64,000 nt of DNA from Algoriphagus yeomjeoni. Lineage in GTDB: Bacteria; Bacteroidota; Bacteroidia; Cytophagales; Cyclobacteriaceae. The stretch is from assembly GCF_003259505.1 (NCBI RefSeq), contig NZ_QLLK01000002.1, positions 319,387 through 383,386 of the forward strand, written 5' to 3'. The notes beneath the pieces are model-generated. The model was given only the letters and a program-made list of their open reading frames with translations, was not told where the DNA came from and made no database searches. Made by a program: the position numbers and the translations under genes. Below are positions 16,704 through 24,689 of this stretch, in pieces. Within the stretch, counting starts at the first letter, position 1. Every line of letters begins with the position of its first letter.

Positions 16704-18548
16704 TTATTTACTTAAGGCCTTGATTATTCTCTCTTGATTTATAACTATATCTCTGAAAAGAACATATGGAAATTCTTGATATTTAGACTCTTTGAATGCC
16801 TCGTATATATTCAGTAAAGTAGAAGCTGTAAGAAGAGAAAGGTTCATCTCCACATCCATTTCGCAATCCGTCACAAAATCATCGCTGAATTCTGGAGCAA
16901 CTAAGAGAATTTTAACTATACGAAGATTATTTTTCAATGAGAGATTTTGGTAGGACTTCAATTGTCTTGAAACGGTACTGAATTTATTGTATCCGCTTTC
17001 CTTACTAGTCTTACACTCAATTATGATAATTTCATTTTTACCTAAGTTTATTAGGATATCCATTAAATCCTTACTCGTATTTAATTCTTGTTTTAGTTGC
17101 TCATCAACATTAAAACCTAAACCTTTAAAAATCACTCTGGTTAGTTCTTCAAATTTCAGCCCCAATTCACTCTCTTTTATCTGAATTCCATTTTCTTTTA
17201 ATTGATTATAATTTCTGTAAGCAACGTTTTCGTAATTTTCTAAGTAGAGATTTTCTACATCTTTGTAATGCTCCAAAATATTGAGGATATCATCCCCTCT
17301 GAGCTTCACACCATTGTCTTTTTTGAATTTCTCGATATCCGCTTTGTCAATGAGATCGAGAATATCTCTAGGCTTGATATTGTAATCCAATAAAAAGTCA
17401 GCTTTTAAAACATATTCATCTTGCAGTTCAAAATGATCTTTAAGATTCTTATTCAATGCTGGTAATGACTTATTTAATTCAGTCAATAATTTTTCATAAC
17501 CATCTATTGAAATCCCAACTTTTTCGTCCTTCTCAACAGCTTCAAAGTATTGAATCAAACTATCTATTTTTTCATTAAGCGTACTTCCCTTAAGGTTTGG
17601 GATTAAAAGCCCCTTTTCACAAAGCTCATTCAACGTTTTTTTCTTTTCAGTCAGGTTAATACCTTCTTTATAAATATCATTCAACAATAAATCAGTATAA
17701 GGAACTCCTTCTTTGATTATCTCTTCTATTTTCTCCGAGTAGCTCAATTTCCTATCAATGTTGTGCTTTTTAGCAATTGAATTTATAATAGGTTCTCTGA
17801 GCAGTTTAAGAGTCCTTCTATAAAATTTATCTGCTACTTCCTTCTTTCTAACTTTTCTGAGAAGTCGCACCATTTCATCAGCAACAAAAATGGTATTCTC
17901 TTTTTTAGAGTAAAAAATCACTCCAATATTTTTTAGATTATTTACTACATCGAGTATCTCCGTCTTTTTTACAGGTAAAATCGAATAGTTAATCAATTTT
18001 ATTTCCTCTTGTGATAAACCAAGTACTTTTGATAGAGTCAAAATAATCGATAGTTCATCGGATGTGATTTTTGCTTCTCTATTATTTGCTACATCGTTAT
18101 GAAAAGCAGTAGATAAACAAGATTGGTATATTTTGTAATCTCTTTTTCTAGACTCACTAAGTTCCGATTTATCATTTTCAAACTCTGACGACAAGTTCTT
18201 TATCTTAACTTTTAATTGTTTGAGTTCTGCATCATACAGCCTTGAAAACCAATCTTGCTTCATGATACAGTTTCCATCTCGAGTTATAATATCTATCAGA
18301 ATATCCAACTGGGAAGAAGCCTCTTGGAATTCGGCTTTAATAAAATCCATAAATTCAGGAGATGTTAAATCAAAAATCTTTGCAATATTTTGATTATCAA
18401 CTGATTTAATACTTTTACTAGTTGGTACTAAGATTTTTTCTACTTGCTTCGCTATATCCTTATTAGATGAAATAATATTATCAATGATTTTAATGAAAGA
18501 GTTTTTTTCTATTGAGCTGAGCCTGTCTAGGATCTTTTCCAGTTTCAT
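16704..18548 (-). CDS. Large helical protein with C-terminal PD-(D/E)XK nuclease-like domain
   Basis: I do not recognise the full protein. Starting at the ATG at 18548 it has 614 residues (a start at 18602 would add 18 odd residues). Residues 1-440 are charged, helical and Lys/Glu-rich, with a segment near 190-250 like a small winged or TerB-like helical domain. The C-terminus looks like a restriction-endonuclease fold: GLKFEELTRVIFKGLGF, then DILINLGKNEIIIIECKTSK with D497, E511 and K513 as the probable metal site. It is AT-rich compared with neighbours and encoded opposite to the adjacent metallopeptidase/caspase pair. A defence or repair nuclease role is inferred only. Confidence 0.7.
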   Translation of the reverse strand: MKLEKILDRLSSIEKNSFIKIIDNIISSNKDIAKQVEKILVPTSKSIKSVDNQNIAKIFDLTSPEFMDFIKAEFQEASSQLDILIDIITRDGNCIMKQDWFSRLYDAELKQLKVKIKNLSSEFENDKSELSESRKRDYKIYQSCLSTAFHNDVANNREAKITSDELSIILTLSKVLGLSQEEIKLINYSILPVKKTEILDVVNNLKNIGVIFYSKKENTIFVADEMVRLLRKVRKKEVADKFYRRTLKLLREPIINSIAKKHNIDRKLSYSEKIEEIIKEGVPYTDLLLNDIYKEGINLTEKKKTLNELCEKGLLIPNLKGSTLNEKIDSLIQYFEAVEKDEKVGISIDGYEKLLTELNKSLPALNKNLKDHFELQDEYVLKADFLLDYNIKPRDILDLIDKADIEKFKKDNGVKLRGDDILNILEHYKDVENLYLENYENVAYRNYNQLKENGIQIKESELGLKFEELTRVIFKGLGFNVDEQLKQELNTSKDLMDILINLGKNEIIIIECKTSKESGYNKFSTVSRQLKSYQNLSLKNNLRIVKILLVAPEFSDDFVTDCEMDVEMNLSLLTASTLLNIYEAFKESKYQEFPYVLFRDIVINQERIIKALSK

Positions 18549-18956
18549 AGTTTTCTGGGTTAAATGATGTCCAAAAATTTCAGTCCAGAAAAGATGTTTC
18601 AAAAATTTAAATGCCTTATGAAAACAAAAAGTTGGACTAAAAAGACTTTCAATATAGCAAGACCAAACCTATTAAACCAAAAAATAATTATTTCAAATAC
18701 ATTTAATTTCAACTTAATGCCCTGAAGTAGAAATTCAATCAAATTTATTTCCTTATCTCTAAAGAGTTATTCTCTTACTGAAAAGCGGGCAACCCTGTCA
18801 AACTTTAAGCGCTAAGTGCATTTTTTGCCAATTTTTATTCTGGAAATGGCTCAAATCAATAATAACACTGGCCTTATTTTTTCAATAAAAAACCTCAATG
18901 AGTCACCTTTGGGATATTATTTAACATCAATTTTTATACTCTAAATTTTTATCAAA
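18549..18956. promoter_or_regulatory. AT-rich divergent intergenic region
   Basis: About 400 bases separate the nuclease-like gene (left, minus) from the metallopeptidase gene (right, plus), and both must be transcribed out of it. It is clearly AT-rich. A 12-base palindrome AAATAATTATTT lies at 18682-18693. I found no good match to the Bacteroidota TTG/TAnnTTTG promoter pair, and no open reading frame worth calling. Confidence 0.5.
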
Positions 18957-20996
18957 ATGGGAAATCTTAATGATACTCAATTAAAAAAATTACAGGCAAG
19001 TAGAAGCCTCAAGACAAAATTTCAGGCAATGCAGGTCTTGCAGGTGGATAGAAAAAACATCACGCAAGTCCTGAAAGGTAGCGAAGGCAAAAGCAAAGCT
19101 GACCTAGACCTTACATCTAAAGCAATTCTACTAAGAAGCCAACAAGGGGATTTCGAAGAAGCTTTTGAATTGGCATCCTGGTCATCAAAAGCAAATCCTG
19201 AGTCCCGAAAAGTGGTAGTAAAGAGTTTTTTGAAAAATAGACAGGCTCCCCTCTTAGTTCATCAGATTGCGAGGCTAAAGAGATCTGAAGCTGGAGATAT
19301 GATGAAGGATTACTTCGGAGAAGGCGGAGATATTAAGGATGTCGCAGAATGGATGAGTGCAGCAGGGAAAATCTTGAAAACTGGTGTGGTACCAGACGAA
19401 ACAGATGGGCTTTGGGGCTGGATCAAGGATACAGCTAGCAATGTAGTAGATGCCGTGGTGGGAGCCATTAATACTGTGGCAGATGCTATTGCAGCTGCCG
19501 GCAAAAATTTGGCAGATGCGGTAGCTAAGGTAGTAACCTGGACACAAGCTAAAATAGATGACTTTGTAGAGGCAGTTCTCGCTGCCGGAAAATCCATCTC
19601 TCAATTATTATCTGAAGCTGTGAAGAAGGGTCTATCTGCTGTGAAGAAATTTGTTCAAGCAATCATCGAAGCTGGTAAAAAAGCGCTGGATATTCTTAAC
19701 TGGGCAATCAGCCAAGCAACAAACATTTTAAAAGAAGTACTCAAAAAGCTAGAAGAACTTCTTGGCTCATTCACTTCTTTATTGATTGAAGTAGCAAAAA
19801 TGGCAGCATCCAGGCTAAATGCGATAGTAAGAGCCCTAGTAAGTGCTGGAAAAAGAGTCATAGACTTTATTTCCAGATTGAACCGCTTTGCGCTTGATTT
19901 TGGAAAGAGGCTGGTTCAGGAATTAAAAAAGATTGGGAAAACTGTCCGGGAAATAATGCTGGCAGTAATCAATCAAACTCGCTTAATCGCGAGGGTGGTG
20001 ATTGAAGCATTGAAGGATTTGGGAACTACTGTATTTAGCATGCTGAAAGAGGTGATTTCTCGAACAGCCCAGCATTTGGCAGTAATCATTGGAGCGATGA
20101 AAGATTTGGCAATTTCCCTAAGCGCTATTATCAATGACATTGCACGATTTGTAGCAGCTGAAGCTAGAAAACTCATGCAAGCATTACGAATCATTTGGAC
20201 TAGAATGAAGGAGATCCTTGAAGTCATTGCACAAAAGTCAGTATCTGTTATTCGCACGTTGATTACAGCGATCGTTGGCACTGTTAATCATTGGCGAGAA
20301 GTGTTTAAGGAAATCATCACCAATGTCAGAGACGCTTTCAGAGAGGGACTAATTAAAGGCTTAATCGAAATTGGTAAATCTGCTGTGACTTTGATGATAG
20401 AAGCGACGAAACTAGGAGCAAGTATTGCAGCAGTTACTTTTGCTATTTTGATGGATATTTTTGGGTCACACCGAGGCCTCAATGCAAGTGAAAGAGCAGA
20501 GGCTGAAAAAGTGTTTGGGGTTTCAATTGACTTAGATCGAGTGAAATTAACTGACGCTAGTTTAGCTGCAGACTTGATTATGTGGATGAACAAAAACCGT
20601 CCATTTACTACGATGTACGTCATCAATCACAAGTCTGGTGCTACCTTAAGTATGGACGTTTTGATCCATGAATTGACGCACGTTTGGCAGGCAGTTACTT
20701 CGGGTGGTGTTTATATGATTGAGGCATTGCATTCTCAGTTCTTTGGCAAAGCCTATAACCTATCAGAAGATGATCTGAGAAATGCAGGAGGTAAATTACT
20801 GAATTTGGAAAGAGAGCAACAAGCTGTTGTAGTTCAGGAATTTTGGAAGGCAGAATTTGACGGGCAAAGGACCAGGATTCCAGTTGACCTTCTTCGACCT
20901 TATGCTAAGCAAGTCCACAAATCTCGATTTGTAATCAACAGATTTGCCTTAAAAGATTTACAGCTTAGCAGCAAACTTATTTTCGCAACTAAATAA
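18957..20996 (+). CDS. Amphipathic-helical protein with C-terminal HELTH metallopeptidase domain
   Basis: The 679-residue product has no signal peptide. Residues 1-150 form a helical N-domain ending near DETDGLWGWIKDTAS. Residues about 150-520 are one long run of Ala/Ile/Leu/Lys amphipathic helices with recurring motifs (AIAAAGKNLADAV, VLAAGKSISQLL, IIEAGKKALDIL, LVSAGKRVIDFI), like an apolipoprotein, pore or tape-measure segment. The C-terminal domain has VFGVSIDLDRVKLTD, then LIHELTHVWQ (His571, Glu572, His575) and, 45 residues later, EREQQAVVVQEFW (Glu620 as third ligand). The pair HELTHVWQ plus EQQA is typical of DUF4157-like domains of Rhs-type toxins and contractile-injection cargo. It is followed 8 bases later by a caspase-like gene. 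Toxin or effector role inferred. Confidence 0.75.
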   Translation: MGNLNDTQLKKLQASRSLKTKFQAMQVLQVDRKNITQVLKGSEGKSKADLDLTSKAILLRSQQGDFEEAFELASWSSKANPESRKVVVKSFLKNRQAPLLVHQIARLKRSEAGDMMKDYFGEGGDIKDVAEWMSAAGKILKTGVVPDETDGLWGWIKDTASNVVDAVVGAINTVADAIAAAGKNLADAVAKVVTWTQAKIDDFVEAVLAAGKSISQLLSEAVKKGLSAVKKFVQAIIEAGKKALDILNWAISQATNILKEVLKKLEELLGSFTSLLIEVAKMAASRLNAIVRALVSAGKRVIDFISRLNRFALDFGKRLVQELKKIGKTVREIMLAVINQTRLIARVVIEALKDLGTTVFSMLKEVISRTAQHLAVIIGAMKDLAISLSAIINDIARFVAAEARKLMQALRIIWTRMKEILEVIAQKSVSVIRTLITAIVGTVNHWREVFKEIITNVRDAFREGLIKGLIEIGKSAVTLMIEATKLGASIAAVTFAILMDIFGSHRGLNASERAEAEKVFGVSIDLDRVKLTDASLAADLIMWMNKNRPFTTMYVINHKSGATLSMDVLIHELTHVWQAVTSGGVYMIEALHSQFFGKAYNLSEDDLRNAGGKLLNLEREQQAVVVQEFWKAEFDGQRTRIPVDLLRPYAKQVHKSRFVINRFALKDLQLSSKLIFATK

Positions 20997-21004
20997 TTTT
21001 TTAA

Positions 21005-21904
21005 GTGAATAAAGCGATTGTTATACCAGAATCATGGACTATACCAGCTGGATTTTTTGTAGCGAGGTTGAATAAATTTCAACCTCGCTTTTTCACCATT
21101 TCTATTCCTGATGCTGTTTATTTGGACTCCGAGTCATTTTTAACTAAGCTATATGCCTCAGTTGATCAGCATGCTGCAAATTCAGCATTGGTCGTATTGC
21201 CACATTCTTGGGCTAAGGTTAATAAGATGCAAGATTGGCCACCTATTGTGTGCAATGAGAAATTTCGACCGGTAGTAAACTCAATCTTTTTTGCGGATGA
21301 ATGGAAGGAATTAGAGAATGCGCTATTGGATTTTCTCTGTGATAAAATTGATTTGGCACCCAAAACACATTTGACTTGCCAATACCAACAACCGTATACA
21401 AAAATGCTGAAACTGTGGTCAGAAGCTGGAGCGGAAGATTTTCACCCAGGCGATTTTTACAAATCCGAGATTCTTTCTGCAATCTCGACCATGACTGGAA
21501 ATTGGGTGTATTGGGGCCATGGGGAGGCAAATCTTCTAAGAGGCTATGGCCACCTCGAAAAAGACGAATTACTAGCTCATATTCCAGCTAAACCACTTAA
21601 TGCCACACTTTGGTTTACCTGTTCCACTCTTGACAAGCATTCAACTGAAAATATTGCTCTCAGCTGGTATCGTAGTGGCGCAACCAAATGCCTATTAGCA
21701 AGTCCGTATAAAATAAATACAGAAGAAAACCAGATGCTTTCGGCTGCTTGGCTAGCGGCTTCAAAATCTCCACCGGTCGCAAGTATTGCTGCTGTTATTT
21801 TAAAATTGATCCAGCAAGAATCAAAAGAAATTACTGAAGTACTTAGAAACTACTATCTCCTAGGAAATCCTTGGGTACATGCGGGCATAGGAAATCAAAA
21901 TTAA
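21005..21904 (+). CDS. Caspase-fold (C25/CHAT-like) protease-related protein
   Basis: This 299-residue protein starts at GTG 8 bases after the metallopeptidase gene. The N-terminal half is a mixed alpha/beta domain I do not recognise. The second half looks like clan CD peptidases: a hydrophobic strand ending NWVYWGHGE (His172), then 34 residues on LWFTCST (Cys206), then SWYRSGATKCLLASPY and a closing YYLLGNPWVHAG, comparable to the LFGDP ending of gingipain-type C25 proteins. His172/Cys206 would be the dyad. There is no signal peptide. A perfect terminator-like hairpin at 21061-21093 lies inside the frame; a TTG at 21122 (residue 40) could be an alternative start. The fold call is moderate, the role unknown. 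Confidence 0.65.
   Translation: MNKAIVIPESWTIPAGFFVARLNKFQPRFFTISIPDAVYLDSESFLTKLYASVDQHAANSALVVLPHSWAKVNKMQDWPPIVCNEKFRPVVNSIFFADEWKELENALLDFLCDKIDLAPKTHLTCQYQQPYTKMLKLWSEAGAEDFHPGDFYKSEILSAISTMTGNWVYWGHGEANLLRGYGHLEKDELLAHIPAKPLNATLWFTCSTLDKHSTENIALSWYRSGATKCLLASPYKINTEENQMLSAAWLAASKSPPVASIAAVILKLIQQESKEITEVLRNYYLLGNPWVHAGIGNQN
21061..21093 (+). terminator. Terminator-like hairpin inside the caspase-like frame
   Basis: A 12-bp perfect stem (21061-21072 with 21078-21089, AGCGAGGTTGAA) with loop TAAAT is followed directly by five Ts (21089-21093). It fits a rho-independent terminator for the metallopeptidase gene ending at 20996, yet it sits 56 bases into the downstream reading frame. It could limit read-through or mark a later true start. 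Confidence 0.65.
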
Positions 21905-21910
21905 GTAAGC

Positions 21911-22462
21911 TCATATCTTCATTGTAGATCCCCACTCACTATCCAACACACTATAATAAATAGTATCTCTGCGTCTACCGTGAGTAAGTAAAGTATGGCT
22001 TCTTAGTACTCCTTCCTCGACCGCCCCAAATTTCATCAATGCCTTTCGAGCAGGTAAATTCAGCACATCGGTTTTGATTTCAACACGCTTGAGTTTTAAA
22101 GTCTCAAAGCAATATTCAAGCATCAAAAGCTTCATGGCCTGATTGATACCAGTACCATGAAATGCTCTGCCTAGCCAAGTCCAACCAATTTCTATTCTTT
22201 GGTCTCTATCAGAATAGTTTCCAAAAGCAGTACTCCCTACTGCTTGGTTTAACTGTTTATCCCAAACTAAGAATTGTAATCGAGCTCCTGCTAACGCAGG
22301 CTTTGCCCATTCCTCAAATTCTGAAGGAATACTCAGGTCATATGTGAAGTAAGTCCAAAGATTTGGATCATTTGCCAGTGGAATCAAAATTGGAAAATCC
22401 TGCTCTGTAAGAGGTCTGAGCAGGATTTTATCATTTTCTAAAACTAAATTGGAATTCAACAT
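21911..22462 (-). CDS. RimJ/RimL-type GNAT N-acetyltransferase
   Basis: The 183-residue protein has the GNAT fold of the RimJ/RimL subfamily: ILLRPLTEQDFPILIPL at the start, QAVGSTAFGNYSDRDQRIEIGWTWL in the core, an acetyl-CoA loop around GRAFHGTGINQAMKLLML and the late RVEIKTDVLNLPARKALMKF followed by FGAVEEGVLRSH. It transfers acetyl from acetyl-CoA to a protein N-terminus or small amine; the substrate is not predictable. Its ATG overlaps the stop of the upstream aminotransferase gene (TAATG), implying coupled translation. Convergent with the caspase-like gene, 6 bases apart. Confidence 0.88.
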   Translation of the reverse strand: MLNSNLVLENDKILLRPLTEQDFPILIPLANDPNLWTYFTYDLSIPSEFEEWAKPALAGARLQFLVWDKQLNQAVGSTAFGNYSDRDQRIEIGWTWLGRAFHGTGINQAMKLLMLEYCFETLKLKRVEIKTDVLNLPARKALMKFGAVEEGVLRSHTLLTHGRRRDTIYYSVLDSEWGSTMKI

Positions 22463-23586
22463 TAGCCTAAAACTTCTTTTATTGCTTCGTTATAAAGTAC
22501 TACTTCTTCTATAGTACCGGTAGAAATTCTGCACCAGTCATTCAACGGTTCGAAAGGCCTACCGACAATAAATCCTTTATCAAACATCGTCTTATTCAAT
22601 TCTTTGATATCCCTTCCTGAGTGGAAAAAAATGAAGTTCGCATGAGAATCCAAATAAGGCAACTTCAAATCATCCAGTGTTTTTGTAAGCAAAGATTTAG
22701 CTTCCGCAGTTTTTTGAAGAGAAAACTGGTAAAAGTCTTTGTCAAGAAGTGCAGCCTTACTTGCTTCAATTGCCATAATGTTAGTGTTAGCGACTACGCG
22801 GTCCGAAAGTAATTTGGCCAACTCAGGCTTTGCAATCAAATATCCCATTCGTATCCCAGCCAGTCCGTAAACTTTTGAAAAAGTACGGGAAACTATCACA
22901 TCGTAACCTTGCTTCACCAACTCAACCATCGATGGGTAATTCGGTTCGGTGATGTAATCATAGTAGGCTTCATCAGAAAAAACTACTGCATGCTTGCTCA
23001 CTGTTTTGCAAAAATCCACCACTTGATCTGCCGGAAGTAATTTACCAGTTGGGTTATTGGGATTACAAAGAAAAACCATCTTGGTTTTATAGGAAACCCG
23101 TTTCTCTATCTCTTCTAAATCAAAGTCCAAGTCCTTGTTCAATGGCACCCAATTAATATCTGTACCCCAAAGCTCAGCATAGCTCATCATTGATAAAAAG
23201 GTAGGTGAACATGATATGATCTCTCCCCCACCTCCAAAAGTGATCCCGGCTATTTTCAATCCTTCTGTAGAACCTGCTACCAACACAATGTGGTCTTCAG
23301 GAACTCCTTCTTTTTCGGCGATCATTTTGACTAAGTCCGCATTGAATCCCCAAGGGTATCGACAGCCATTATCAAATCCTTTTATCATAGCGTTTCGCAT
23401 GGATTCTGAAGGGCCGTACGGATTCTCATTAGAACCTAGGCGAATTGGTGAATCAATAGGTCTAGGATTATACTTTCTGATTTCCTCGGCAGAAAGAGAA
23501 CTGAAAATCCCAGTCGTTCCTAAGGCAGCTAATCCACTACCAAAAGAAGCTTTTTTTAGCCATGATCTTCTTGAAATTCCTGACAT
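22462..23586 (-). CDS. Tat-exported histidinol-phosphate aminotransferase-like enzyme
   Basis: The 374-residue protein is a fold-type I PLP aminotransferase close to HisC: GSNENPYGPSESMRNAM, LVAGSTEGLKIAGITF, FLCNPNNPTGKLL, FSDEAYYDY and the PLP-lysine motif SRTFSKVYGLAGIRMGY, with a C-terminal RISTGTIEE arginine for the substrate carboxylate. Unusually, it begins with a twin-arginine signal (SRRSWLKKA at 5-13, then a hydrophobic stretch to about 30), so the folded holoenzyme should be exported to the periplasm. That makes histidine synthesis unlikely. The role is unknown. It leads a two-gene unit with the acetyltransferase. Confidence 0.85.
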   Translation of the reverse strand: MSGISRRSWLKKASFGSGLAALGTTGIFSSLSAEEIRKYNPRPIDSPIRLGSNENPYGPSESMRNAMIKGFDNGCRYPWGFNADLVKMIAEKEGVPEDHIVLVAGSTEGLKIAGITFGGGGEIISCSPTFLSMMSYAELWGTDINWVPLNKDLDFDLEEIEKRVSYKTKMVFLCNPNNPTGKLLPADQVVDFCKTVSKHAVVFSDEAYYDYITEPNYPSMVELVKQGYDVIVSRTFSKVYGLAGIRMGYLIAKPELAKLLSDRVVANTNIMAIEASKAALLDKDFYQFSLQKTAEAKSLLTKTLDDLKLPYLDSHANFIFFHSGRDIKELNKTMFDKGFIVGRPFEPLNDWCRISTGTIEEVVLYNEAIKEVLG

Positions 23587-23784
23587 GATTTTACCATTTA
23601 ATTGTTAAAATAATAATGTACAACCACACATATTATAATATTTTCATCATTAAAGTATTTTTATTAATAATAGCATATTTGGAAAAAGTGGGCCCTTGTA
23701 AAATTATCTATTATTATTTGTTTGTGGCTCAAAATAATTATTTAAATTATACAAAAGCGAAATTAACCCTAAACCCTAATATTC

Positions 23785-24576
23785 ATGAAAAAGCTATTAC
23801 TTTTCTTAGTCTTTGGGATGCTTTGGGTAAGTAGTCTCAAGGCTCAACAATCACAGTATATGGTATTCGAATTTGTCAAGGTTGAAAATGATCAACTGTT
23901 TGACTACATCGAGTTTAAAGATTTAATGGAAAAAGTTTATCGCCAGGCTCTGAGCGACAAAAGAATTAAAGGTTGGGATTTTTGGTCACTTCAATCTGGC
24001 GGCGATCACTCAGATTTTCAATACATCATGGTTACCTATTACGATGATCCTGTCAAAATGATGAATGGACTAGATGAAAAATCTATGATGGAATATACCA
24101 GAATAGCTTATCCTCATCTAAGTAGCATTCAAGTAAGCAACTTGTTTCAGGAGTCTCTTAGTATGCGGGATATGCCTATGAGGCTGTATATGAGGGAAAT
24201 AGCTGAAACAAATGATAATTTCCAAATGAAACCTGGAGTATTGGCTTCCTTCGATTTGATGAAAGCAAAAGAAGGAAACTTCGAAGCTTATGAAGCTGCG
24301 GAATCAGAGGTTTTTAAACCAATACATCAAAAATTTGTAGAGCAAGGCTTAATGGGTCACTGGAGTTTGCTAAGAACGGCGCTACCACTCGGGTCTGAAG
24401 CCAAATCAACTCACTTGACGATGAATATATACAAAGATTATATGCAGTTTTTTAACGCTCAATCCTATGAGGATATGACTCAAACTGAAGAGCAAAGAAT
24501 AGCTGTGAATGAAGGCTTAAACTCAAGAGACCAAAAATGGGTTTATCTAGCAACATTAGAAAACGTAGTTCGATAG
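23785..24576 (+). CDS. Secreted protein of unknown function
   Basis: The 263-residue product has a signal peptide (MKKLLLFLVFGMLWVSSLKA, cleavage before QQ). The mature part shows two loosely similar halves, each starting with a beta-strand and helix rich in Glu, Asp and Phe (YMVFEFVKVENDQLFDYIEF; LASFDLMKAKEGNFEAYEAA). The arrangement suggests a duplicated ferredoxin-like or NIPSNAP/EthD-like dimeric alpha-beta barrel, but that is inference. It is monocistronic, with a terminator at 24596-24626. Confidence 0.75.
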   Translation: MKKLLLFLVFGMLWVSSLKAQQSQYMVFEFVKVENDQLFDYIEFKDLMEKVYRQALSDKRIKGWDFWSLQSGGDHSDFQYIMVTYYDDPVKMMNGLDEKSMMEYTRIAYPHLSSIQVSNLFQESLSMRDMPMRLYMREIAETNDNFQMKPGVLASFDLMKAKEGNFEAYEAAESEVFKPIHQKFVEQGLMGHWSLLRTALPLGSEAKSTHLTMNIYKDYMQFFNAQSYEDMTQTEEQRIAVNEGLNSRDQKWVYLATLENVVR

Positions 24577-24595
24577 TCCGGTTGTAACTTACGTG

Positions 24596-24626
24596 AGGAG
24601 GTTTTGAAAAAAGCCTCCTTTTTTTA
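24596..24626 (+). terminator. Intrinsic terminator
   Basis: AGGAGG (24596-24601) pairs with CCTCCT (24614-24619); the TTTT and AAAA tracts inside can extend the stem with one bulge. A run of T follows to 24626. It lies 20 bases after the stop of the secreted protein. Confidence 0.8.
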
Positions 24627-24689
24627 TTTATTCTAAAATCAGTGGTGTATCTGGTTTATGTACTTTTTATGTAATTGTACGTCCTATTT

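Noticed and set aside
18603-18956. Possible small genes or an attachment site in the AT-rich gap
   Set aside because: No frame with plausible composition, no direct repeats at the block ends and no integrase or tRNA nearby.
18957-20996. Phage tail tape-measure protein
   Set aside because: The helical array is similar in style, but no tail genes are present and the C-terminus is a metallopeptidase domain.
16704-21904. A full defence island or prophage
   Set aside because: Only three genes stand out; there is no integrase, helicase, restriction gene or phage structural gene, and flanking genes are ordinary.
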